Shown: positions 40,601 to 51,389 of the stretch, piece after piece | Numbering within the stretch: position 1 is the first letter of the stretch | Layout: each line of letters begins with the position of its first letter | NCBI RefSeq assembly: GCF_018873765.1 | Contig: NC_057919.1 | Coordinates: forward strand, 68,504,984-68,568,983 | Length of the DNA stretch: 64,000 nucleotides | Source of the DNA: Telopea speciosissima | Taxonomy: Eukaryota; Streptophyta; Magnoliopsida; Proteales; Proteaceae | Direction: 5' to 3' | The notes under the pieces: generated by a model | What the model was told of the DNA's origin: nothing | What the model saw: the letters and a program-made list of their open reading frames with translations, nothing else | Database searches by the model: none | Made by a program: the position numbers and the translations under genes

Positions 40601-41211
40601 GTTTTTCAAGAAAAGGTTCTACATGCACGTGTCATTGTATGAGTATGGATTAGTGGATCAAAATGTTGATTAATGAGCTTGGTTAGATGGAGCCCAAGAC
40701 ATGAGGTGGTCTCCTTAATGGGTGATGGGTTTTCTAGTTAACTCGCTCTAATGTGTAAAACTGTAAACCTTGTTCCTTTGTGTGAGCCTATAACAACTGA
40801 CCCTATTATGGGAGAGAGTTGAAGCTCCTCTACGCTCGCATCGTCCAACTCATATTCGAAGTCGTATCGTGTGATCTCATGTGCGGCCCTCATTAAGTCG
40901 GGCCTGGGCTGCCTATGGTTACAGAATTGCCCGCAGAAGACGCTATCGCGACTACACCATCCGAGCTATTTCTATGAATCCTCTAAATAGAATGATGGCG
41001 GAAAGAATTTTTATCTAAACATTAATTGATCGTGTCTTGGTAGACGATATATATGGGTCCACGATGGATTGCCACCCGAAATCAAGATTTCGGGATTGGG
41101 CTTGGACAACAACTTAGTTAGTCTCTACTTCTAGTATATATAATATTAGTAATACACATTAGTTGCTAACTCTATCACCTATATGGACAAGGGAGCAAAC
41201 AAGATCAATGG
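40601..41211. other. Intergenic, nothing recognised
   Basis: No domain, RNA gene or known repeat could be identified. Confidence 0.35.
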
Positions 41212-41540
41212 AGGGAGACACAACCTTATCCCAACTAAATGGGGTCGGCTACATGGATTCTTTCAAAACAAAGTAATAGGAATAAAAAATATATATATAT
41301 ATGAAGAAATGAGATAAGTAAAGTGAGAACTAGAAACAAAAAAATGAAGGATGAAAGTAAGAGGAAAACTGACAGCCTAGGAAATCAGGAAAATCTCAAC
41401 GACATGGGGTCGACAACGTGGATCCTTGCCCTCCAATAGACTCTATTTGAGTTCATATTTGACACAAGACCCAGATTATGCATATCATTCTTCACAACAA
41501 AATCAACAGAGGGAGAGATAACGACTATGAAGAATTCATT
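41212..41540 (-). mobile_element. RTE LINE 3' fragment
   Basis: The reverse complement reads CTATTGGAGGGCAAGGATCC, then CATGTAGCCGACCCCATTTA and TTGGGATAAGG, the same order as the 3' end of the RTE element at 10480-10750. The (TTG)n tail is missing and an (AT)n run interrupts it at about 41290. Confidence 0.8.
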
Positions 41541-42704
41541 CAAACGCTAGGAATCTAGGTACGAATTTCTTGTCGAATCTTTTCTATGTAATTTTATGAT
41601 CAATGATTCATCATATCAATCCTATAAATAATTCTTAAAGCATGAACCTGGCACCAAAAGCTTCATCAACTTCTAACTAGAAAATCAGAAACATTAAACC
41701 AAAAGAGCCCTTTTTGTTTTTCTTTCATTGTTTCTGTTCTAGAACAATACAGAAATTATGTTTTTGGATAAATACATAATCAACTTGATACGAGTTCCAG
41801 TTTCACCTGTTCAAGTATGGTAACAAAACAAACTAAACAACAAAGAGTCCCTATTAGCTCAGAGATCTCCGACTTGTTTCGCAAGGAAGAGAGCTGTACA
41901 CTGCTCTACCGGATCTCCAAGACAGGTGACTGCAAAAAATTCTTAGTTCTGAAGTTGAATGAATGATAATAGAATAGTATAAATATAATGAGAAGGGAAA
42001 CTAAAGTTTTTTTTTTTTTGGTGAAGAAAACAAGACCGATCCAGACCGGCGATACGGCTGATCTGGACCGCCGATCTGGATTGGAATTAGCAGTGTCCGA
42101 TGTTGCTTACTAAAATCCTGGTTTAGACTCTGTCACTAGAGTTTTTTTTTTATATTTTTTATATGGCACGAATTCAATTATTTAAGAGATTATCTAGATC
42201 AGCATTCTAAAACAATAAATGAGGGTTGAAGCAATTTTAAAAATTCTTTTTTATTTTCTTCTTAAGTGGCATGATCAATAAATAAGAGAATTAAATAAAT
42301 TTTGTTAAAATAAAAACTAATAGGTGTAAAATAAATTTTAAACCTATTTATATTGTAATTTCAATTCTTACCTAGCGGATCTAGAAATTATCCCTTTTAA
42401 ATTTCTTGTGACCATATTATCGGACACCACAAGCAAATTGCCTAGGAGAGTAGAGGCTAGCAGCAGCCTGGGAAAAAAAGAACATTCCTTGGTTACGCAC
42501 TCCCTAGAAAAATGAAAAAAGACTAAACGTACCCAGTCTTCTCGCGTGCCACTAGGCGTAGGTACACACCGAGCGACGACCGGTGGCTTCATTTTCTCTT
42601 TTTATATTTTAAAAAATTTCTCCTTAATTTGCGTTCCCCAATTAGAGGATCACAAATCATAAAATGATTCTCTAATAATTGTTAACAGTTTTATACGTGG
42701 TAAT
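41541..42704. other. Intergenic with GATCTGGA words
   Basis: Mostly AT-rich. About 42030-42090 carries GATCCAGACCGGCGATACGG-like repeats similar to the GATCGG MITE interiors. No gene found. Confidence 0.35.
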
Positions 42705-43010
42705 ACTTTTTTTTTTTTTTTTTTGGTAAAGAAGAAATTTTATTCAAAGTTTACCAAAGAGAAGTTCTGGACATATGAAGAGAAGGATTTACAATAAAAG
42801 TTGCCAAACTCGGGGAATTTTTAATCTAGAAGACCCAGAAGCTTAAGTAGTCAGCAAAGGTATTTAAGTCCCTGCTTATGTAGCGCAACTGAGCTGATGA
42901 GAAAAATGTCAACTGCGGCAAGTAAGTAAACACGTGAAGTTACAGTATTGCATAAGTTTCCACGCAATAAAATCTGTGGGCGTTCCGCCATCCAGAAACC
43001 GTCAGCCCGC
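42705..43010 (-). mobile_element. L1 LINE 3' end with poly(A)
   Basis: Minus strand: QLRYISRDLNTFADYLSF resembles the end of the RNase H-like domain (usual RxxPRExNxxAD). It is followed by about 150 bp of 3' UTR, TTTCTTCTTTACC and a 17 bp A-run at 42708-42724. Typical plant L1 tail. Confidence 0.6.
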
Positions 43011-43677
43011 CGCAAAGGAATCCGGTATTTCGCGATTCTGGGAGCGCCCATCGTTTTTAATTCGCGATTCCCAAACACTGATGCGTGATCCCGGCATTCC
43101 TCGATCCGTGTCTATCTCTGCGACAGACCATAGACCCAGGAATCGCAGCTCCCTGAGAAGAAACTAATTTGTTATAAAAAAAAAAGAAGAAATTAATCGT
43201 AAAAGCTCTGAAACATATCCATCGCCGAGGTCTGCAAAATCGACTTTCTAGAGGTGAATGGTTCCTTTCCTCTTATTATTCAGAATCATTATCATCGATG
43301 TTGTCTCTTTCTAAAATCGAGCACGACTCTTTACGGTCGAGAGAGAGAATGCATGAAAGAATTCTGAGCAGAAATGGACCATGAGTCTGATCTAATCTAC
43401 GCTATAGTACCAGAGGGGAAGAAAGAAAAAAAAAGAGAGAAATTTCTCTGATACATGCTTGATGATCCCATCGATTGAAGATAAAAAGGGCAGTCGATGC
43501 TTCAGAGACATGAATCACAGTCAAAATGGAGCATACATAAAAACAAATCCAAAGCCTTCCATTAATCTTTCAAATAATGAAGAAGAAAGAGAATCTACCC
43601 TCATCAAATCTTTTTGATAAAATTATTTACAGGACTATCCAATGAAAAAATCAAGCATTTTCCGTTTATATAAACGG

Positions 43678-44420
43678 TTATGATAAATCAAAAGAGGTGA
43701 GGGAAGGAAGAACATCGTCGTCGAAGCTCCAGAGCTCCAACGGAGCGCCACCAACTACGTTTTCCTGAGCGGCGTTCTGCTCATCTCCCCCGTCCAGATA
43801 TGGAATCTGATAGAACTTCATGTATGCCTCGAACGCCATCAGCTCCTCCGACAGCCTCTGCACTTCATTCTCTTCTTCCTTCACTTTAGCTTTCTCATCT
43901 AGTCCAGACAAAGGTGTCTCCTCCTTCGGCATTGGCACCGGCATAGGTGCAGGCGTAACAGCCGCAGGGTCACTTGGGTTGGGATTGGAAGCAGGGCGGC
44001 CATAACACTCCGAAAACGCTCCTATCTGATTCAGATCGCTGGCGAACCCGACATTCGAATCGTTCAAGAAATCAGTACCTGATAATTGATACAAAGGTTG
44101 GGGATCCCTACGAGTAGTAGGCTTTTGGGTATTCTGCAAACACTCCTCTTCTTCATTTGGGAAATTAACCTTGGCTTTCTTACCCCTTATCTTCCTCGCC
44201 TCCCTATCATAAGCCCTCGCAGCCTCTTCCGGGGTGTTGAAGGTACCCAACCAAACCCTAACTCCTTTTCTGGGGTCACGAATTTCAGCAGCCCATTTCC
44301 CCCATGGTCGCTGTCGAATCCCCCTGTACTTATTCTTTCTTCTCCTCTTGACATCCTTCTCAGCCCCACTCTCACTACCTGTTCGAACAAAGTCCAAAGT
44401 TAAAAATCACACACAGAGCG

Positions 44421-44457
<37 letters not shown>

Positions 44458-44625
44458 GGTGATACCTGAAGAAGGGGAAGGCCGTTTCTTAGGTGGTTGT
44501 TGTGGGCTGAAGCAATGGAAATCCGACTTAGCAAAGTGGGAATCAGACCAGAAGAGGTCGGAAGAAGAGACGGAACGACCTCGGTTGCGAGGGATGAGGT
44601 CATGGATAATCGCACCGCCGCACAT
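43678..44625 (-). CDS. Group VII ERF transcription factor, RAP2.2/RAP2.12-like
   Basis: Exons 44466-44625 and 43678-44378 on the minus strand, intron 87 bp, 286 residues. The start [12 protein letters not shown] is the group VII N-degron: after Met removal, Cys2 is oxidised by plant cysteine oxidases and the protein degraded by the Arg/Cys N-degron pathway, so it accumulates in hypoxia. The AP2/ERF domain spans about residues 70-128 ([45 protein letters not shown]) and binds GCC-box or hypoxia-responsive promoter elements. Basic KKRP and KRRRK patches serve for nuclear import. The C-terminal motif [18 protein letters not shown] and the end [13 protein letters not shown] match the RAP2.2/RAP2.12 activation region. 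The intron position after the N-terminal part is conserved in the group. Intact. Confidence 0.95.
44421..44457. repeat. (TA)n(GA)n microsatellite in the ERF intron
   Basis: About 22 bp of TA followed by about 15 bp of GA, filling nearly half of the 87 bp intron and ending 8 bp from the donor site. Confidence 0.95.
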
Positions 44626-44767
44626 GTCCTCAATGGAACTCGGACAATCTCTGGGAAACTTTGATGGAAGTACTGACCACCAAGCAAAGGAAGGAAAAGA
44701 CCGTTTGAACTTTGCTGTTGTCGTTGTTGCTGTGGAATAAGCAAGTAGGCACTAGAGGGGTGGTAGC

Positions 44768-44774
44768 ATTTATA
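44768..44774 (-). promoter_or_regulatory. TATA box of the first ERF-VII gene
   Basis: TATAAAT on the minus strand about 145 bp upstream of the ATG at 44625, consistent with a leader of roughly 110 bases. Confidence 0.4.
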
Positions 44775-45469
44775 TGGTTGTGTGCGGCCAATTCCGGTGC
44801 TTCGCTGGAGCGCATATCGCCAAAGTTTAATTAATTCCACGTCGTGTTTGCCCTGTTTGGAAGTCATGAAAACAAAAGAATGAAAGATTTTACTCCCATC
44901 ATTCTGTTGTGACGTTTGGTTGTTAGGAAAATTTTTCTCTTCAATTCCCTAAAATTGTGTAGTGTGGCAGTTGGGGGTGACACACATGGTAGTTCAGACA
45001 TCCAACGGATCGAGCTTAACAAAAAAAAAAAAAATGAAAGTCAATGTGCTCGGATCGTTGGATATTCAAGCTGCCACATATTGAAATCTCTATTTACTAT
45101 TGCATTGCATAGTTTAGGGAATTAGAGAGGATTAAAATCCAATTGTTTCTAGTGGGATGGAAGAATGAAGGCTCTTTCTTCAAAATTTCAAATTTGTATT
45201 GTTTAAAAACTTTCTCACTCTGCTTCAAAGTAAATTTAGCCAATACAATGAGAAATGTTAATTTCTTGACATGAAAATTTTTGATAAGTTGAGAGAGAAA
45301 GGGAGGGATTTTCTCTTGGATTCCATGGCCCGTACGAGAGAGATTCTTTCCACAGGGAGGGATTTTCTGCTCTTATACGGGATTATGTCAATTGGAAGAA
45401 ATTATACAGAATGTAAATCCATTGTATTCGTTATTTTATTAATATAAACTCTCCACTTTTCCAAACATG

Positions 45470-45767
45470 AATCTACACTGCACTCGTTTTTACACCACTA
45501 TTGGATTCCATTTATGCGAGTCAAGCCATAGAGAATGGTTTGCCTAGCACAGTTGGTGAGTTGTGGTGCTCTTCATGCCCATGCTCACCAAGAGGTCTCG
45601 AATTTCAGTCTCTTACCTACCCCCTCCCCAATTCAACCCCCCCCCCCCCCTAAAGAAAAATATATAAAAAGCTCCCAACTAGTAGAAAAAAAAACTAAGC
45701 TACACTCGCTTTTACACCCCTCTTGGATTCCATTTGTGCGGCTCAAGCCATACGAGAATGGTTCTCA
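45470..45767. repeat. Direct repeat of about 68 bp flanking a SINE
   Basis: 45472-45538 and 45700-45767 share CTACACT, TTTTACACC, TTGGATTCCATTT, TCAAGCCATA and GAGAATGGTT in order, with a few differences. They flank the tRNA-derived SINE at 45539-45640 and its A-rich tail. Confidence 0.8.
45539..45640 (+). mobile_element. tRNA-derived SINE (non-Au)
   Basis: A box TAGCACAGTTGGTGAG, B-box-like GGTCTCGAATTTCAGTC, then a C-run and an A-rich tail. Differs from the Au SINEs elsewhere in the window. Confidence 0.65.
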
Positions 45768-46585
45768 TATGAGAATTGAACCAGCGTCGTAAAAACAAAT
45801 GGGGGAGAGAGAAAAGCACAATGATGCCTGGATCTCGTTGGGCTGAGGGACTCACCTAGTGCCATGATATGAAGTTGATGCTTGATCCTAGCCGTCCATT
45901 TGTCTAAAGTTCGATCTAAGCATTAGTTTTTTTCTTTCTTTTATGGTAATGATCCAAGCATTAGTGACATGGATTGAGGCTGTGTGCCTGTGTGTGTATA
46001 GATTCCTCCATGCACGACCACATACAACAGTCTTAAGAGTCAGTTACTGAATTTTACCAAAAAAAATTCGGTTGCTGAGAGAGATTTTTTTTCTTTTCTT
46101 CTTCACAAACAAACACAACCCTTGGCATACGTCATCCGTGACACGCAATAATTAAGGCTTAAGACGTTCTTCCTTTCTTTATAGAAGGTTTAAGTTACTT
46201 CATTTTTTTTAGGGCAAACACTTACAAGTTACATATTTTATAATCCCCAAAATACCCATTTATATCCTTGTAGGAAAATCATGTCAAGCATTAAACATCC
46301 AGATTCATCCCCTTGTAGACCTGTCCAGCCAATCAGCAAAATCACGGTCAAACTTGGACTTGGTTTTCATCGTCCTTACAATTTCATTAATCACGACCGT
46401 AGAAAAGTTACGAGAAAATCCCTAATGGCCTAATTGGCTATTGCTAATTTGCATTCCATATAACTTCATAAAGATTAAAGAATGCCATACTATTCTCAAG
46501 GTGACTAATTTAGTCATATCCGGTCTTAGGCTTGAACCGATTGAGTTGTACTGGTTCAACCAGCCAAGCAATAGGTGTTGTACTC

Positions 46586-46817
46586 AAGGTTCGTAATCTC
46601 GGTATCGGCTGGATCGGATTGGATCAGGATCGAATCAGGATCGCCCAAACTCGGGCAAATATGACACTTGTCTCAGTTTTTTTTATAAAAATCTGATTTT
46701 TAAACTTTTTTATCATTGTCTGTACAGTTAGATCGGATCAGTATCGAGATCGGTCTCAATCGTATTGATCCTATCCAGCCAAAATCGGCCGATCTAATCC
46801 AAGATTATGAATTATGA
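46586..46817. mobile_element. hAT-type MITE, GATCGG family copy 1
   Basis: 232 bp flanked by the exact 8 bp duplication TTGTACTC (46578-46585 and 46818-46825). Ends TTCGTAATCTCGG and, inverted, TTCATAATCTTGG. The interior is an array of GGATCGGAT/CAGGATCG words, inverted on the other side. Confidence 0.78.
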
Positions 46818-47438
46818 TTGTACTCTTTCCTTATCAAAGTGAGATCATATTATAGGCTTAGAGGCAGGGTTTAACAAAAGAGGAATCGGAATCAATTCAG
46901 TCAGTGCCAATTCCAATCAAAATCGATCGAAATTGATTGGAATCAGTCAGAATTAATTGGAAACTAAGCAAAATCAAAAAGAACCAGCCGGAATGGTTGA
47001 AATCATGTGTAGAATGCTATTTGAGACTCGGATGGCTTCTTCATGTATTACGGTCCCACCCATATAAGCCTCTGTTGCAGGCAGCTTAGGCTTAGTATGT
47101 AGTTAATCAGTTCAGATTTCAGTGTGACCCTCAAACGGTCCGGCCAGAGTCCCAGACCCGGTTCATTTGATACCGTGTTGCAACTTGGAAGTTTGAATTT
47201 TTTTTATTCTCAAATTCCGGAGTTGAAGCAAGTTCACAAGTTGGTGCGGCGGCGGCAGTGGTGGCCAAGTGCCACACTGTCGAGTTGAGTCAAGATTGTG
47301 AGTTGTGAGTTGTGAGTTGTGAGCTGTGATTGGTCAAAGAGAGCTTAGGAAAGCAAAATGACAATTGTACTGTAATATATTGTTCCTCATATGGGTGAGG
47401 CGGTCATAGTTGTGTTCTCTTCAAATTCTGTTGGGGGC

Positions 47439-47899
47439 AAGGTTCAAAATCCAGGTATCGGATTCGGGATCGGTCATGGTCAAAATCTTTTCGGATCAAG
47501 ATCGGATCGGCCCAAATCGATTAAAAAAACCCCCAAAATCATTTTTTTATGGATAGGGTCATCTATCGGCCAGAGTTGGTAGGTGTTGTGATCTCGGGAT
47601 CGGATCAGCCAATATTAATCTGGATCGGATTGGTCAAAATCGGTTGGTATTAGTCAGTATCGGCCGGTATCTATCAAGATAATATAAAAAAATTTAAAAA
47701 AAAAACCTAAAAACTTTGAAAAAAATAAAAAAAATTCTGTTGGATCGGTCAAAGATCGGATCGGATTGGCCGATCCAACCGAGTTGGGCGATCCAATCAA
47801 CGATCCAGTCAAATCTTGTTGTATCGGTCAAATCTCAGGATCGGCCTTGACCGATACTGGTCCTATCCGGCCAATCCAATCCGATACCTCAAACCATGG
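47439..47899. mobile_element. hAT-type MITE, GATCGG family copy 2
   Basis: 461 bp flanked by the exact 8 bp duplication TTGGGGGC (47431-47438 and 47900-47907). The left end AAGGTTCAAAATCCAGGTAT and the inverted right end CCATGGTTTGAGGTATCGG pair imperfectly. The interior is packed with GATCGGAT and GGTCAAAATC words. Confidence 0.78.
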
Positions 47900-47907
47900 T
47901 TGGGGGC

Positions 47908-49878
47908 ATGGTTGTGGGATCGGATCCCCAATTCCAAGTTGACTCGAATCTTGATTTCGTTCCTACCGGACCTATCTTATTCATATTGGATTTCTACTGT
48001 CGATTTCATTTACTTTAACTAAGGTTGTTAGCAAATAATCGCTAACTCGATTGATTGGAGGGATTGTAGGTTGAGTGTATGCCCCCCAAGAGATCAAGGG
48101 ACTGATTCTTTTGGATTGCCATTAAAAGGGCACCCCCGCCCCCTCCCCGTAGTCCTAAGATTCTAGGACTGACCAAATTAGAAAGGAAAAATGCTAAGAT
48201 TGTTAAATGGTTTGGTTTCAATTTGGTTCAAATGTAATAGGGTAAAAACTAAAATCAAATAATTTATTAAATAGTTCCAATATCTCAAAACAAATTCAAT
48301 TACTAAATTGCTTCAATTTAACAATTTTTTTAAATTCGAATTTGTTGTCGATTGGATAAGAGGTAACATTTTTAGGCTCAATTGGGAACAATCCTAAATT
48401 TTAAACCCAATAAAGAAATCTGATGCTGATGGATTCGAACCACGACATCTAGGCTCAAATTGTGATTTTTAAAATAAAAACAAGGAAGATGGATCTACAC
48501 ACTACACTACAAGTGTATAATGGAATTTTATAACTAAAGAGTTATTGATTGTTGGATGAGATGGAAAACATCTCAATCATTTTTTATCGGTTTGTTATGT
48601 ATAACGAGTTCAATAGCAAACTAGTTATAATCGGTTTTAATTGGTTCAAAACGATGGTTAAATGATTTTACATATTAAATCAAACCGGACTATTTAATAT
48701 ACGATTTCATTTCTTATGATCAAAATTGAACATATTAATGAACGACCTATCTGTTCTAATTTAAACCGTTTGATTCAATTTTGTTTAATTATATTAGTTT
48801 GTAATTCACACCCTTAACTAGAACCATGGTTGAGTGTATGATTTGGAATATTGCGTGGAAGGGAATACGAGCAAGATTTTGGTTAAGGGAAGGGATCAAT
48901 AGTAACTTATTAAGATGAGTGTTGTGTCATTAGTAGAGTCCGGATCCTCTACTTTCCTTGCCCTAGCGTCTTGTCCGAGTGGGGGTAAGGTGGTCTTTGA
49001 TCGCCTCGTTGTGTATAGGGTGCACATGAAAATAGAAGCAGACGGAAGTAGAGGATGCCGATTCTCATTAGAACCTCTCAAGAATAATATTACAAGGTGA
49101 TTAAACGCTCTTTCTTTGTCTCCCAAGTGATATGATTAGAATTCATTTTTAATCCACAATTCTTTTGGTTAAAACGTTGAGCGACTTGGTCAAGCCAAAA
49201 AAATTGCCAATTTAATGTTCCAACTCTACCGTGCTAAGTTCTTTACCTTAGGATACTCAGATTTGTGGTCACATAATAGACTCTTGCAGTCAGGAAATTT
49301 CCATTCCAGCTGGAAGTAGAATAAGAAAAGTTGTGTGAACTAACCCTTAGACCTTCGGCTCGGATACAGATTGGATGTGATCGGATCTAGATATTCTCTG
49401 ACCGAATACAAATACCTCTGAACAAATTCGGATGGATTCGGATACTTATTGAATTCGTATTTTTTGACCATCCGTTTACATCTCTACCTTGTGTAACCCG
49501 GATCTTCCTCCTCCTAGTGGATACAATTCACTCTCAATCCATATCTCTTAAACCATGATTCTCTTTTCCTCATATTCTAGAACATGTTGATTCTTCAAAA
49601 ACCCTCAAGATCATTATTTACTTAATTTTTTATTATTAAAAAAAAAACGATATGTGACTATTAATGTGAATATAAAATTTAGCACACAATCAAACATTTC
49701 CTTGTTGGCATGATCCAAGTTTTTTTTATATGATAGCGATCAAAAAAGGATTAGTGCAACTATAGGTATTAAGGGAAGGTTTCTCAGTCATTGAGGCATG
49801 TATCTTTGGCACCTCTTTGCTATAATTAATATTTCGCCCAAGCATCGGTTGGATTGTCACATCATCCACGGGATACTA
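47908..49878. other. Intergenic, eroded repeats
   Basis: No gene. 48950-49060 resembles one arm of the CCTCTAC foldback family. 49365-49490 carries CGGATTCGGATAC and CCGTTTACATCTCTA words like the TAGGG MITEs, without clear ends. Confidence 0.4.
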
Positions 49879-50744
49879 GGGTTGTGTTTGGTATGCATTT
49901 TAGATTTAAGGTGTTAAAAATGTTGTTTGGCATGCATTTTCTAGAACTGGCTTTTTTCCCATTCCACATTCTCGTTCGTTTTGTGATCTAAGTGGGAGTA
50001 TTGTTGGAAAACTTTGATATTACAGATTATAGTTAGGCAAAAGTTTTCATGCACGGTCATGTATGTACCCGACCTGCATTAAATGCAGTCAGATTGGCAT
50101 TTATGCTCATCTAAAATGTCATACAAACTCTTAGACCCCCTATTTGATGGACTTGATGGGAGAATCTCTCATGTATGAATACCTTCCCCTTACAGTTAAA
50201 TTAAGAACAAATGACTCGTGTACTGAATAGGCAGTCTATGACTCATTGCGCAATGCCCTCTTTTTTCAATTCAGATCCTCTACGGTGCGCTGCCCGCAGT
50301 GGCCTGAGAGGCGCAAACACATGGGTGCATGCAATGACCGCCTTACCCCCGCTCAGGTAACGTGCTCGGGTAGGGGTAAGGTGGTAAATGCACGCACCCA
50401 TGTGTCTATGCTGCTCAGGCCGCTATGGACAGCGTGCCATAGAAGATCTAGATCCCTCTATTTTCTTGTCTTTTGTTGGGTCGTTTCTGGATATCAACTT
50501 AGTTGGATGGAATTTTTTTTTTTTTTTATACAGAATGATTGCCCATTTTAACAGGTTTCCACTGTGTTCAATGCATATGAAATTGGAATAGTAGATGTTT
50601 CCCTTGAGATGTTCGATATAATGCCTGAGGCATTCTAAAATAAAATACAAAAAAAGCATTTGAATTGTATCCAAACAATCTTCTCATCCTCAACAAAGAA
50701 TGCATTCTGCATTCTAAGAATGAATGTGTGTATACCAAACACAG
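49879..50744. mobile_element. DNA transposon with TGTTTGGTATGCATT ends
   Basis: The left end GTTGTGTTTGGTATGCATTT and the inverted right end ACTGTGTTTGGTATACACAC match, and resemble the element at 15350. A second MITE (50273-50449) lies inside. No target duplication found. Confidence 0.5.
50273..50449. mobile_element. Foldback MITE nested in 49879-50744
   Basis: The left arm AGATCCTCTACGGTGCGCTG, GGCCTGAGAGGCGCAAACAC, ATGGGTGCATGCA recurs inverted at the right (AGATCTTCTATGGCACGCTG, GGCCTGAGCAGCATAGACAC, ATGGGTGCGTGCA). About 177 bp. Confidence 0.75.
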
Positions 50745-51389
50745 TTAAAGGATTGAGATCTCTCTATCGATATCAGTATGTGCTTGGATCGGTCAATTTT
50801 ATTCTTACTTTTCATTGAAAATAAAAAAATTTACAATTTTATCCTTGATTTGATACCAATACCGATACCGATACTATTATCGGATTCAAGATTGACTAGG
50901 TATCAATATCATTTCGGCCGATCCAATATTGATACTTTAATCCATACCACAGACTAGATGTCCAGTGCCTTAAATAGACAAAGCTAGAGAAACTTTTGCC
51001 TTGTTCATTCAATGATTGATTTTTCATTCACCGAAAGTGAAGTGACCATTTTTATTGGTGTTGAACAAAGGGAGTCTCTGAATGACAAGACACCTCTCTA
51101 AGTATATTTAGAGCTTGACATTCTTTTATTTGCCTCTTGTTTCATTCCCAAAAGATCATTATTATAGGTACATAAACTAGCTTTTAAAATAACCTGAAAG
51201 TGATATATCATTATGTCATTATCAAAAAGAGTTGTTGTCGTGCATATTTTTTCGAATGAAATAACACTATTATCTTTATTGGAAAAAAAAATTTGTATCA
51301 TATTAAAACGGCAAAAAAATAAGATTACAAAATATTTGACACTTTAAGGCAACATTGACACTTCGTACAATATTTACCAAAAAACAAAA

